A DNA stretch of 64,000 nt from Paracoccaceae bacterium (lineage in GTDB: Bacteria > Pseudomonadota > Alphaproteobacteria > Rhodobacterales > Rhodobacteraceae): contig JAQWIK010000079.1 of assembly GCA_029248915.1 (NCBI GenBank), positions 1 through 64,000 of the forward strand. Reading direction: 5' to 3'. The translations under genes were made by a program, and so were the position numbers. The notes under the pieces were generated by a model. The model searched no databases. It was not told the DNA's origin and was given only the letters and a program-made list of their open reading frames with translations. Positions 46,898-58,172 of the stretch are shown one piece after another. Numbering within the stretch: position 1 is the stretch's first letter; each line of letters opens with the position of its first letter.

Positions 46898-47839
46898 ATG
46901 AAAATTATTCGTGATTATCAATTTGTAAAATCTAGTGATAAAGGAGCTAGCGTCGCTGTAGGGAACTTCGATGGTGTTCATTTAGGTCACCAGCATGTTA
47001 TAGACATAGCGAGGTCATGGGGTAATAAAAATCAGTCTCCGTTAGGAGTATTGACTTTTGAACCCCATCCAAGATCGTACTTCTCTCCCGATGCTTCAAA
47101 CTTTCGCTTAATGAGTTCTGACGCAAAAGCAACGCGTTTGGATAAATTGGACGTCGAAAAGCTATATGAATTGAATTTTAATAAAACGCTTTCGTCATTA
47201 AATCCATTTGACTTTGCTGACCAAGTTATAAGTAAAGGATTAGGTTTGCGTCATCTTGTTGTTGGTGAAGATTTTTGCTTTGGCAAAGGCCGATCAGGAA
47301 CAGTTAAAGATTTAATTTCATTGGGTAGCTCTATGGGCTTTGAGGTAACCATAGCTGAACTAATGGAAACGGAAATAGGTCGAGTTTCCAGCACCTCAAT
47401 AAGAAATGCTTTAGCCGAAGGGCGGCCCAACGATGCTGCAAAGCAATTGGGACATTGGCATAGGATAGAGGGTGTAGTGATCGGCGGTGAGCAACGAGGG
47501 CGGGAACTGGGATACCCTACCGCGAATATGTCTTTGGATAATCTTCATTTGCCACATTTAGGTGTTTATGCAGTCTTAGTGGATGTTTTAAATGGAGAGC
47601 ATGTCGGTTCTTATAACGGGGTTGCAAGCCTTGGCGTTAGACCAATGTTTGGTGAAAATACACCAAATTTAGAAACATTCATCTTTGACTTTTCCGGTGA
47701 TTTATATGGCGCTACTCTTTCAGTTGCACTGGTGGAGTTTATGCGCCCTGAAATAAAATTCGACTCGTTAGAAAGCCTTATAGTTCAAATGGATAAGGAT
47801 AGCCTAAAATCGAGAGAAATATTGAAAAGCTTGAAATGA
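46898..47839 (+). CDS. ribF: Bifunctional riboflavin kinase/FAD synthetase
   Basis: Makes FMN from riboflavin and FAD from FMN. The N-terminal adenylyltransferase domain has GNFDGVHLGH at 22-31 and a VSSTSIRNAL motif; the C-terminal flavokinase domain has GRELGYPTANM and YNGVASLGVRPMFG. I start at ATG 46898, giving the family-typical MKIIRDYQFV and 313 residues. GTG at 46889 has a better-spaced GAGAGA and would add three residues. No FMN riboswitch is visible upstream. The stop overlaps the next gene by 4 bp. Confidence 0.94.
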   Translation: MKIIRDYQFVKSSDKGASVAVGNFDGVHLGHQHVIDIARSWGNKNQSPLGVLTFEPHPRSYFSPDASNFRLMSSDAKATRLDKLDVEKLYELNFNKTLSSLNPFDFADQVISKGLGLRHLVVGEDFCFGKGRSGTVKDLISLGSSMGFEVTIAELMETEIGRVSSTSIRNALAEGRPNDAAKQLGHWHRIEGVVIGGEQRGRELGYPTANMSLDNLHLPHLGVYAVLVDVLNGEHVGSYNGVASLGVRPMFGENTPNLETFIFDFSGDLYGATLSVALVEFMRPEIKFDSLESLIVQMDKDSLKSREILKSLK

Positions 47840-48306
47840 AAAATGGTTCACAAAAACAACGGATTCAGGAGGGATTCTGGAAAAAAAAACCAATGTCTGA
47901 TATGTCGCGATTGGAATGGGAAGCGCTTTGCGACGGATGTGGAAAATGCTGCCTCAATAAGCTAGAAAACGATGAAACCGAAGAAGTTCAATATACAACA
48001 ATAGCCTGTAGGTTACTTGATAATGAAAGTTGCAAATGCAGTCAGTACGCAATTCGCCATCAATTTGTGCCAGAATGTATAGTACTGACACCAAAAAATA
48101 TTGGTGAACACGCATACTGGTTGCCTAAAACGTGCGCCTATTACCTCATTTGGAAGGGAAAGGATCTGTATACTTGGCATCCACTCGTTTCAGGTACATC
48201 AAACTCTGTTCATGAAGCTAATGTTTCAGTGCAAAATAAAACTATTGCAGAATTTGAAGTAAGCGAAGATGAATGGGAAGATTATTTATGGGAAGAAGAG
48301 GTTTAA
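47836..48306 (+). CDS. YcgN-family cysteine cluster protein (UPF0260)
   Basis: A 156-residue protein with the zinc/iron-cluster-type motif CDGCGKCC (C32, C35, C38, C39) and further cysteines in TIACRLLDNESCKC and VPECIVL. FWKKKPMSDMSRLEWEALCDG matches the family's N terminus. The biochemical function is not established. It overlaps ribF by 4 bp and abuts the threonine aldolase gene with no spacer (TAA then ATG), so it sits in the middle of a coupled run. Confidence 0.88.
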   Translation: MKNGSQKQRIQEGFWKKKPMSDMSRLEWEALCDGCGKCCLNKLENDETEEVQYTTIACRLLDNESCKCSQYAIRHQFVPECIVLTPKNIGEHAYWLPKTCAYYLIWKGKDLYTWHPLVSGTSNSVHEANVSVQNKTIAEFEVSEDEWEDYLWEEEV

Positions 48307-49359
48307 ATGATATTTTCGTCTGATAATTATAGCCCCGTTCCTCAACAGGTTATGGATGCTTTAGCCGAAGCAAATAAAGGTTATCAGCCTAGCTATGGCG
48401 AAGATAGCCAAATGAAAAAAGTTCGTCATTTGATGCAAACCATATTTGAGGCCCCGGATGCTGCAGTTTATTTAGTTGCAACTGGAACAGCGGCAAATTC
48501 ACTTGCGCTTTCTACTTTGTGTGAACCATGGCAAACGATTTTTTGCAGCCCAGTATCACACATACATGAGGACGAATGTAATGCCCCTGAGTTTTTTTCT
48601 GGTGCGAAATTAACTCTTGTTGGTCATGGCGATAAAATAAACCCAACAGAATTAAAAAAATCGATTCAAGCCGAAGAGTCTAGAGGTGTTCATGGTCCCC
48701 AAAGAGGACCTGTTTCGATTACTCAAATTACCGAAAAGGGGCAAGTTTATACATTGAGTGAAATCAATGAAATTACACGAATTGCCAAGGAATTTAAATT
48801 GCCAGTTCATATGGACGGTGCGCGCTTTGCAAATGCGTTGGTTTCACTTGATTGCACTGCAGCAGAAATGACGTGGAAGTCTGGAATAGATGTTGTGAGC
48901 TTTGGTGGAACAAAAAATGGCCTGATGGGCGTAGAAGGTGTTATATTTTTTGATCCGCAAAAAGCATGGGAATTTGAATTACGCAGAAAAAGAGCAGCCC
49001 ATTTATTTTCAAAGCATCGTTATCTTTCCGCCCAAATGTTGGCTTATTTGGAAAATGGTTTGTGGATAGAGTTAGCGAGCAAAGCAAATAAAGCAGCTTC
49101 TTTATTGATAGAGGGCTTGAGGAATATTGAAAAAGTGGATTTTTTAGTTGAACCAAAGGCAAATCTAATTTTTGTAACTATGCCAGCATATATGCATAGA
49201 AAGGCATTTGAGAAAGGGTTAGAATACTATACTTGGTCTGAGATAGATGGCGTAAGCGATGATACACCAGTAGTATCTCGATTTGTTGTAGACTGGAGTC
49301 GTTCATTAAGTGATATAGACAAATTTTTAGAGATCATGAGAAACGCAGCTATAAAATAA
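48307..49359 (+). CDS. ltaE: Low-specificity L-threonine aldolase
   Basis: PLP enzyme that splits L-threonine and allo-threonine to glycine and acetaldehyde. FSSDNYSPVPQQV opens the fold. HIHEDECNAPEFFSG, VHMDGARFANALV and SFGGTKNGLMG, with the PLP-binding lysine near residue 202, are diagnostic. At 350 residues it is a complete type I-fold enzyme. ATG directly follows the TAA of the cysteine-cluster gene. It is convergent with gyrB, nine bases apart. Confidence 0.93.
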   Translation: MIFSSDNYSPVPQQVMDALAEANKGYQPSYGEDSQMKKVRHLMQTIFEAPDAAVYLVATGTAANSLALSTLCEPWQTIFCSPVSHIHEDECNAPEFFSGAKLTLVGHGDKINPTELKKSIQAEESRGVHGPQRGPVSITQITEKGQVYTLSEINEITRIAKEFKLPVHMDGARFANALVSLDCTAAEMTWKSGIDVVSFGGTKNGLMGVEGVIFFDPQKAWEFELRRKRAAHLFSKHRYLSAQMLAYLENGLWIELASKANKAASLLIEGLRNIEKVDFLVEPKANLIFVTMPAYMHRKAFEKGLEYYTWSEIDGVSDDTPVVSRFVVDWSRSLSDIDKFLEIMRNAAIK

Positions 49360-49368
49360 ATTTAATAC

Positions 49369-51861
<2,493 letters not shown>

Positions 51862-51915
51862 TTATAATTACCCAGAAACACATATTATTTAAATTTATTT
51901 AGGCTATATGGTTAA

Positions 51916-53016
51916 TTAATTAGAGAGCGACAGCGCAGAAACGCCATCAATAGTTGAAACTTCGATAAACTGTGCTCTATTTCTTAGATCTGAAAACAAT
52001 TCGGGCCCTGTTCCTGTCATCCAGGCTTGAACCCCAAGCTTGCATATCTCATTGTACAAAGCAGCTTGTCTTTCAACATCTAGATGCGCAGAAACTTCAT
52101 CAAGTAAAACAATCGGAGATATATCACTTATTTTTGCAAGGGATTTAGCATTAGCTAATATGATGGATATTAAAAGCGCTTTTTGTTCCCCTGTTGAACA
52201 ATCTTTTGCTAAAGTTGATTTGTCTGCGTAAACAGCTTGAAGATCTGATTTATGAGGGCCAACGCTTGTTCGGCCTAGTATCATATCGCTTCGACGCGAT
52301 TCTTTAAGAGCCTCAACAGCCTCCTCTTCATTAGTGATTATTATTTGGTCTGGATCGATCAAAAGGAGCTCGGCTTTAGGAAATTTCTCTGTCAAATGAC
52401 TTTGAGCTTCGCTCAAATATTTTATAGCTTTTATTCTAGCCTTTTGGATAGAAACTGCATTTTTTGCCATCTCAATTTCAAGAGCATTGTACCAGTGGTC
52501 ATTATGAATTTTTTCTTTTAACAGCCGATTTCTTTCTCTCATTGCTTTTTCATATGCGAGACTAACTTCTGCATGTTCTGGGAAATAACTTAAAGTCAGT
52601 CTGTCTAAAAACTGTCTTCGACCACTTGTACCCTCTATCCATATTCTATCCATAGAGGGTACAAGCCAGACAATGCGTAAGATTTGGCCTAGTTTCATAA
52701 TAGAGGCTTTTTTTCCGTCCAAAAAAAGACTGCGGGACTCACCATTCGTAGAGCAAATGGATACCTCATATTCTGATATTCTATTTTTTACTTTACCTTC
52801 AATTTTCCAACCTATGGCCTCAGGTTTGCGAGTAATATCGCTAGCAGTGGCACGTCGTAGTCCGCGGCCTGGTGAAAATAAAGAAACAGCCTCCAAAATA
52901 TTAGTTTTACCTGTGCCATTTTTTCCAAAAACAACAACTGGTCTTCCATCAAGTAAAAGTTTCGATATTTTATGAGAGCGGAAGTGCGAAAGGGTCAGGC
53001 TTGATATGTATTCCAC
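51916..53016 (-). CDS. recF: DNA replication/repair protein RecF
   Basis: SMC-like ATPase that helps load RecA at single-strand gaps. Walker A is GKNGTGKT at 31-38, the ABC-type signature lies in STGEQKALLISI, and Walker B is ISPIVLLDEVSAHLD. The 366 residues match the family. The coding sequence for LVPSMDRIWIEGTSG at about 118-132 forms a perfect 14-bp inverted repeat. It lies 42 bp after dnaN on the same strand and ahead of gyrB, the ancestral order. Confidence 0.95.
   Translation of the reverse strand: MEYISSLTLSHFRSHKISKLLLDGRPVVVFGKNGTGKTNILEAVSLFSPGRGLRRATASDITRKPEAIGWKIEGKVKNRISEYEVSICSTNGESRSLFLDGKKASIMKLGQILRIVWLVPSMDRIWIEGTSGRRQFLDRLTLSYFPEHAEVSLAYEKAMRERNRLLKEKIHNDHWYNALEIEMAKNAVSIQKARIKAIKYLSEAQSHLTEKFPKAELLLIDPDQIIITNEEEAVEALKESRRSDMILGRTSVGPHKSDLQAVYADKSTLAKDCSTGEQKALLISIILANAKSLAKISDISPIVLLDEVSAHLDVERQAALYNEICKLGVQAWMTGTGPELFSDLRNRAQFIEVSTIDGVSALSLSN
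52625..52665. repeat. Perfect 14-bp inverted repeat inside recF
   Basis: CTTGTACCCTCTAT (52625-52638) and ATAGAGGGTACAAG (52652-52665) are exact reverse complements around a 13-base loop. The loop region also holds a direct repeat of CTATCCATA (52635-52643 and 52646-52654). In recF mRNA this would be a strong hairpin. No T run follows on either strand. Confidence 0.85.
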
Positions 53017-53058
53017 GACCTTTTCGAACCTTTTATTTCACTAATTAAAAATTTTAAT

Positions 53059-54177
53059 TCAAACGCGCATCGGCATAACAACGTAGACAGCGCTGGTGTC
53101 ATTTCCCTCTCGCATTAAGGTAGGGTCACCTGACGAATTGAACAAAAATACAGCATTTTCCCGATCAACTTGGCTTGCTATCTCTAATAGATATTTAGCA
53201 TTAAAACCTATCTCCAAAGGCTCATCACCATACGCAACGGCTAGCTCCTCTTCTGCCGCCCCGCTATCAGGAGCATTTACCGATAATATCAATCTGTCTT
53301 CATCCATTGATAATTTAACTGCCCGTGACCGCTCTGAAGAAACAGTTGCAACTCTATCTACTGCTTTTGCAAAGTCATTAGCATCAACTTCGAGCCGCCT
53401 TAAATTTTCATTCGGGATAACTCGAGTATAGTCTGGAAAAGTTCCATCTATAACTTTGGACGTTAGTGTTATTTCTGGAGTAGCAAACCTGATTTTGGTT
53501 TCTGACACAGAAACAGCAATTTTAAGTTCATCGTCATCAAGTAATTTGCGCAACTCTCCAACAGTTTTCCTCGGTACTATTATACCGGGCATATCTGAAG
53601 CGCCTTCTGGCAATTCTGAGTCAATTCTTGCAAGCCTGTGGCCGTCGGTTGCTACACACCGGAGGACTTTACCACCATCGGAAGATGCTATGTGCATGTA
53701 TACACCATTGAGGTAATATCTCGTTTCTTCAGTAGAAACAGCAAATTTTGATTTATCAAATAGTCGCCTCAATATAGCGGCGTTTACTGAAAAATTCGAT
53801 GAATATTCCGAGCTCGCCATGATTGGGAAATCTTCTTTAGGCAATGTGGCTAGTGAAAAGTTTGACCGGCCAGCCTCAACAGTCAAACGCCCTTTCTCTA
53901 AGTCTCCCGTTAAGGTTACAAGCGCACCATCTGGTAACTTTCGAACAATTTCATGTAAAGTTATGGCTGAAACTGTTATTGAGCCAGGCTGTTCAATTTG
54001 AGCTAGTGCTGTATCCACTACTTCAATATCAAGATCAGTAGCACGAAACTTTGCAGTTTCACCTTCAGCTTCAATTAACACATTGGATAAAATTGGTATC
54101 GTATTTCTTCGCTCAACAACTGATTGAGCTTGTGAAATTGCTTTCAATAAATAGCTTCGTTCTACGCTCAACTTCAT
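53059..54177 (-). CDS. dnaN: DNA polymerase III beta subunit (sliding clamp)
   Basis: Ring-shaped processivity factor. The 372 residues form three repeated clamp domains: MKLSVERSYLLKAISQAQSVV opens the first, NGVYMHI and VATDGHRLARI mark the second, and the protein ends in VYVVMPMRV, the typical C-terminal peptide-binding edge. The length is normal. A GAGGAGCAAC ribosome site precedes the ATG. It lies 134 bp after dnaA and 42 bp before recF. Confidence 0.97.
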   Translation of the reverse strand: MKLSVERSYLLKAISQAQSVVERRNTIPILSNVLIEAEGETAKFRATDLDIEVVDTALAQIEQPGSITVSAITLHEIVRKLPDGALVTLTGDLEKGRLTVEAGRSNFSLATLPKEDFPIMASSEYSSNFSVNAAILRRLFDKSKFAVSTEETRYYLNGVYMHIASSDGGKVLRCVATDGHRLARIDSELPEGASDMPGIIVPRKTVGELRKLLDDDELKIAVSVSETKIRFATPEITLTSKVIDGTFPDYTRVIPNENLRRLEVDANDFAKAVDRVATVSSERSRAVKLSMDEDRLILSVNAPDSGAAEEELAVAYGDEPLEIGFNAKYLLEIASQVDRENAVFLFNSSGDPTLMREGNDTSAVYVVMPMRV

Positions 54178-54311
54178 TATGTTGCTCCTCTTATTGAAAC
54201 GAAGGATAATGTACTAAAACATTCAGTCAACGCAAGTTTTCATTAGAGATAAATTTTATATTGTTAATATATCTAAATTTTTTAGATTCAATTTCTTAAT
54301 TTAGCCAAGAT

Positions 54312-55661
54312 TTATGCTTCTAGGGCCCTGCGAAGCATTTCTAAATCTTCAGCAATTTGCCCGTCTTGCGCTCTTAGCTCTTCGATACGCTTAACCCCAT
54401 GCATTACGGTCGTATGATCCCTACCACCAAACCTACGACCAATTTCTGGCAGACTACGACTAGTCAGTTGCTTGCTAAGAAACATTGCTATTTGCCTAGG
54501 CCGAGCGTACGTCCGAAGTCGTTTAGGGCCAATCATATCTGATAGTCTTATATTGTAATGCTCTGATACTTTGCGTTGTATCTCTTCAACAGTTATTTTT
54601 CTTTCTGATGCTCGAAGCACGTCAGCAAGACAATCTTGCGCTACTTCAAGCGTAATATGCCGACCGATAAGTGAAGCAAAGGCAAATAATCTTGTTAGAG
54701 CACCTTCTAAAACTCGAACATTTGTCGAAATTCGAAGTGCAAGGAATTCTAAGACGTTGTTGTCTATGCTAAGTTCTGGGTATTGCTGCTTTTGCCGTTC
54801 GACCTTTGATTGCAGAATACCCAAGCGTAACTCGTAGTCGGTTGGATGTAAGTCTACTACCAAACCCGATTGTAATCTGCTTTTTATTCTATCCTCTAAA
54901 TCTTTTATTTCACCCGGTGCGCGGTCGCCTGAAATAATTATTTGTTTGTTTTGGTCGACTAGTGCATTGAAAGTATGAAAAAACTCTTCTTGGGTACTTC
55001 CTTTGCCAGCAATAAATTGAACATCGTCAACCATTAAAATGTCTACGGATCGAAAAAGCTGTTTGAAATCCATCATTTTGCGCTCTCTCAGAGCCTGAAC
55101 AAATCTATACATAAATTGTTCTGCAGACAAATATAGTACGTTTATATCTGGTCGACGATTACTAAGCTCCCAAGCTATGGCATGCATAAGGTGGGTTTTT
55201 CCTAAGCCAACCCCTCCATATAGAAAAAGCGGATTAAAACTTACGTCACCTCCTTCAGCAACTCGTCGAGCCGCTGCATGTGCTAACTCATTTGGTTTGC
55301 CAACCACAAAGGCATCAAATGTAAATCTTTTATCTAGTTGTGCGCCAGTTAATTCATTATCTTTTGGAAAACTTATATGAGCAGGAGCGGAGGGTTGGGA
55401 GCTTGCTAAGTTATTTGATTTATTATCTACTTCAAATCGAATTCGATTAATTTTATTAACTTCTAATGAAATTTGGGCAACTATTATTTCGCCAAAGTTT
55501 TGAGATACATAATTACCGAGAAAGTTTGTGGGTACCGTAAAAATGGCTACGTCTTCCTCAACATGGCTAAACTCGATCGGCGATAGCCAATTATTAAAGT
55601 TGTTTTCGCCGATTGATTTTTTGAGGGAAATTTTTAACTTGGTCCATTTTCTATCATCCAT
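54312..55661 (-). CDS. dnaA: Chromosomal replication initiator protein DnaA
   Basis: AAA+ protein that melts oriC. Domain I covers about 1-75, with a short linker to about 110. The ATPase domain has Walker A GGVGLGKT at 149-156, Walker B ILMVDDVQFIAGK and the arginine-finger region near LQSGLVVDL. Domain IV has the DnaA-box-binding GGRDHTTVMHGVKRI. The 449 residues are typical of alphaproteobacteria. GANTC sites cluster upstream, as in CcrM-regulated dnaA promoters of relatives. The gene lies about 54 kb from the candidate oriC and points toward it. Confidence 0.97.
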   Translation of the reverse strand: MDDRKWTKLKISLKKSIGENNFNNWLSPIEFSHVEEDVAIFTVPTNFLGNYVSQNFGEIIVAQISLEVNKINRIRFEVDNKSNNLASSQPSAPAHISFPKDNELTGAQLDKRFTFDAFVVGKPNELAHAAARRVAEGGDVSFNPLFLYGGVGLGKTHLMHAIAWELSNRRPDINVLYLSAEQFMYRFVQALRERKMMDFKQLFRSVDILMVDDVQFIAGKGSTQEEFFHTFNALVDQNKQIIISGDRAPGEIKDLEDRIKSRLQSGLVVDLHPTDYELRLGILQSKVERQKQQYPELSIDNNVLEFLALRISTNVRVLEGALTRLFAFASLIGRHITLEVAQDCLADVLRASERKITVEEIQRKVSEHYNIRLSDMIGPKRLRTYARPRQIAMFLSKQLTSRSLPEIGRRFGGRDHTTVMHGVKRIEELRAQDGQIAEDLEMLRRALEA

Positions 55662-55929
55662 TTTAAAGTCCTAAATTCATACAAACCATCAGTTCAACGT
55701 AATGACCTGAAATTTCCCTAGCTTACATCTTCTGAGACACGTACTAACGATCAAAAATTTTTTTTGATCTAAATACGAAAGACAACAATTTGACACTTTT
55801 CATAAAAGCTCTCAAATATTGCCCCCCCAGGCACAGTGAATCGCTAATACACGGTAACAACTTGATACAAGTAGTTTCAACACAACTTATTGCTTGACTC
55901 GAAAAAAAGTTAAAAAGAATCTCTTTTGA
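55662..55929 (-). promoter_or_regulatory. Upstream region of dnaA with GANTC cluster and C7 tract
   Basis: There is no gene in this gap, which continues to 56000. GANTC sites lie at 55838-55842, 55896-55900 and 55917-55921, with a fourth at 55974-55978 beyond the rpsT terminator. A run of seven C at 55822-55828 stands out in AT-rich DNA. I found no DnaA-box-like cluster here, so I do not regard it as the origin. The dnaA promoter must lie in this stretch, but I cannot place its -35 and -10 with confidence. Confidence 0.45.
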
Positions 55930-55932
55930 AAT

Positions 55933-55957
55933 AAAAAACGCCTCTGAATAGAGGCGT
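55933..55957 (-). terminator. Rho-independent terminator of rpsT
   Basis: ACGCCTCT-GAAT-AGAGGCGT at 55938-55957 forms an 8-bp stem with a 4-base loop. Read on the minus strand it is followed by a T run (A run at 55933-55938 on the plus strand). It lies 43 bp past the rpsT stop and insulates dnaA from the strongly transcribed ribosomal gene. It is the only classical intrinsic terminator I recognise in the window. Confidence 0.9.
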
Positions 55958-56000
55958 ATCGGTAATTAAAATTGAGTCGAGCTAGTTTAAAAATAATAAA

Positions 56001-56264
56001 TTATGCTATTTTTTTTACCCTTGCCGATAGCCTGGATATCTTTCGGGAAGCCGTGTTCTTGTGAAATATCCCTTTAGAAACGCCTCTCATCAATTCAGGC
56101 TGTACTGCAGTAAGCGCAGCACTTGCTGATGACTTATCACCACTTGATATTGCTTCTTCAACTTTTCGTAAAAATGTTCGAATACGAGAGCGCCGAGATT
56201 TGTTAACCGCAGCACGCTTATCATTTTGACGAGCTCTTTTTTTTGATTGAGCCGTATTTGCCAT
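56001..56264 (-). CDS. rpsT: 30S ribosomal protein S20
   Basis: Primary 16S rRNA-binding protein. [17 protein letters not shown] is the conserved start; the product is 87 residues, strongly basic and all-helical, with [17 protein letters not shown] near the end. An upstream in-frame TTG at 56273 would add three residues without family support. Monocistronic, with its own predicted promoter (perfect TTGACA) and an intrinsic terminator. Position upstream of dnaA is common in alphaproteobacteria. Confidence 0.97.
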   Translation of the reverse strand: MANTAQSKKRARQNDKRAAVNKSRRSRIRTFLRKVEEAISSGDKSSASAALTAVQPELMRGVSKGIFHKNTASRKISRLSARVKKIA

Positions 56265-56303
56265 TTTTACCAACCTTTATGGTTATCATTTCATAGAAAC
56301 TGC

Positions 56304-56332
56304 TCTTTAAGTCCGACTCGCATTGCTGTCAA
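56304..56332 (-). promoter_or_regulatory. Predicted rpsT promoter
   Basis: On the minus strand a perfect -35 TTGACA (56332-56327) is followed 17 bp later by TAAAGA (56309-56304), a moderate -10. Initiation would be near 56297, about 33 bases before the start codon. A GANTC site (56315-56319) lies in the spacer. Confidence 0.45.
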
Positions 56333-56364
56333 CATATAAACGAGTACCATTTGAACCTGATGTT

Positions 56365-57141
56365 CTATTTATCTCTAAATTGTGCTTCTCTTTTTTCCAG
56401 AAACGCCGCCATCCCTTCCTTCTGGTCTTCTGTAGCAAATAATGAATGAAAGCCACGGCGTTCAAAAAGTAATCCCTCGTTAAGAGTTGTTTCGTAAGAA
56501 CGGTTCACCATCTCTTTAACCATAGCTACTGCAACCATTGATTTTTCTGCAATCTTGGTTGCAGCTGTTATGGCTTCGTCTCTCAATTTTTTTGCAGGAA
56601 CAACTCTACTAACTAAACCGCAACGTTCGGCTTCGTCGGATTCCATAAAGCGACCAGTTAGGTTCATATCCATAGATTTAGATTTGCCTATAAACCTCGT
56701 TAACCTTTGTGTTCCTCCCAAACCTGCCGAAACCCCAAGATTTATTTCTGGCTGTCCAAACTTTGCGGTATCGGAACAAATGATAAAATCACACATCATA
56801 GCCAATTCGCAGCCTCCACCAAGAGCATAACCAGACACTGCAGCTATTATGGGTTTTCTAATTGCAAGTATTCTATTAGACGGCTCCGTGAACATATCTC
56901 CCATGAAAGCATCAACAAAATTTTTATTTGCCATAACGGAAATGTCAGCCCCAGCAGCGAAAGCTTTTTCTGACCCTGTCAAAATAATACAACGGACTTT
57001 CTCATTCTTTTGGGCATCTTCTAATGCGTCGGATAGTTCGCTTAACAGGGCTTCGTTTAAAGCATTCAGCGCGTCAGGCCGGTTTAGAGTTACAACGCAG
57101 ATGTGGTCTTCGACTTCAACAATTATTGTTTCGTAGGCCAT
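56365..57141 (-). CDS. Enoyl-CoA hydratase (crotonase family)
   Basis: Hydrates trans-2-enoyl-CoA in beta-oxidation. Both catalytic glutamates of true hydratases are present: E112 in [12 protein letters not shown] and E132 in [10 protein letters not shown]. The oxyanion-hole segment is AFAAGADI. The 258-residue length is normal. The substrate is probably short-chain, as in FadB1/Ech-type enzymes, but this is not readable. The same gene lies between mutM and rpsT in many Rhodobacterales. Confidence 0.93.
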   Translation of the reverse strand: MAYETIIVEVEDHICVVTLNRPDALNALNEALLSELSDALEDAQKNEKVRCIILTGSEKAFAAGADISVMANKNFVDAFMGDMFTEPSNRILAIRKPIIAAVSGYALGGGCELAMMCDFIICSDTAKFGQPEINLGVSAGLGGTQRLTRFIGKSKSMDMNLTGRFMESDEAERCGLVSRVVPAKKLRDEAITAATKIAEKSMVAVAMVKEMVNRSYETTLNEGLLFERRGFHSLFATEDQKEGMAAFLEKREAQFRDK

Positions 57142-57203
57142 TTAACGACTCTTAATTATTAAAACATCTATGTAGTTTAATAGCGAAATTCTTTGGGTTC
57201 AAG

Positions 57204-58055
57204 TTATCTTTGACAGTTTGGACAATAGAAAGAAGACCTTCCAGACTGCGAAATTCTTTTAATGTTTCGGTCGCAACTTCTCGTTTTACACCTTTGGTTA
57301 TCACGACCATAAACATAAAACTCGAATTGAAAATAACCTGAATTACCTTGTATATCGGTAAAATCTTTTAATGAGGATCCTCCTGCTTGGATAGCAGCAT
57401 TTAAAATTATACGAATATTTTGAACTAGCTCTTCGCATTTATCTTTTGAAATTTTAAAGGCTTTTTTTTTCGGCGAAATACCGCTCATGAAAAGGGCCTC
57501 GCAGACGTATATATTTCCTAAACCTGAAACTACAGATTGATCTAAAAGAACATTTTTGATTGGTGATTCTTTTTTGGATAGTTTTGATCTAAGGTAGTCA
57601 GAGTTAAAATTGTTGCCAAGTGGCTCTGGGCCTAATTTTTTAAGAAATTTATGATTATTTAAATCATTGGTTTTCGCTAAATCCATAGCCCCAAATCGTC
57701 GTGGATCGTTATATGTAATGATTGTGCCATCATTTAATTCAAAAATAACGTGATCATGTTTAGAAATTTTAGTAGGTTCCCGAAAAAAATTTCCAATCTT
57801 TGAGCCAGAAATAAGAATTCTTCCGGACATTCCCAAATGAATTAAGAGCGTTTCATTTGTACTCAAATCAACTAAAATATATTTGGATCGCCTTTTTAGG
57901 CCGAGTACTTTAGTTTCTGATAGGCGGTTTGCGAAATTTTCTGGGAAAGGCCAACGCAAATCTGGTCTATTTAGCCTGACTTTTTTAATTGTTGCACCCT
58001 CTAAAAAGAGTGAAACTCCCCGCATTATTGTTTCAACCTCAGGTAGTTCTGGCAT
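57204..58055 (-). CDS. mutM: Formamidopyrimidine-DNA glycosylase
   Basis: Removes 8-oxoguanine and FapyG from DNA and nicks the abasic site. PELPEVET after the initiator Met supplies the catalytic Pro and Glu; the beta-elimination lysine is in RRSKYILVDL; the LIHLGMSGRI block follows. The C-terminal zinc finger is a CX4C-X16-CX2C-like motif (RCKTRSC to FYCPNC). The 283-residue length is typical. It is divergent from ubiE, 117 bp away. Confidence 0.96.
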   Translation of the reverse strand: MPELPEVETIMRGVSLFLEGATIKKVRLNRPDLRWPFPENFANRLSETKVLGLKRRSKYILVDLSTNETLLIHLGMSGRILISGSKIGNFFREPTKISKHDHVIFELNDGTIITYNDPRRFGAMDLAKTNDLNNHKFLKKLGPEPLGNNFNSDYLRSKLSKKESPIKNVLLDQSVVSGLGNIYVCEALFMSGISPKKKAFKISKDKCEELVQNIRIILNAAIQAGGSSLKDFTDIQGNSGYFQFEFYVYGRDNQRCKTRSCDRNIKRISQSGRSSFYCPNCQR

Positions 58056-58172
58056 TTATTGCTCCGCGTATCAATTTTCTTTTATGGCCATTTTCATGTT
58101 TTGTAGAATAGGATGCATTGTAACTCAGTGCTGTAATACTATAAGTGAATTACCTGGTTTAGGAAGATGTAC

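Noticed and set aside
55662..56000. dnaA upstream gap as an alternative oriC
   Set aside because: No DnaA-box cluster is visible; the gap is explained by an rpsT terminator and a GANTC-rich promoter region.
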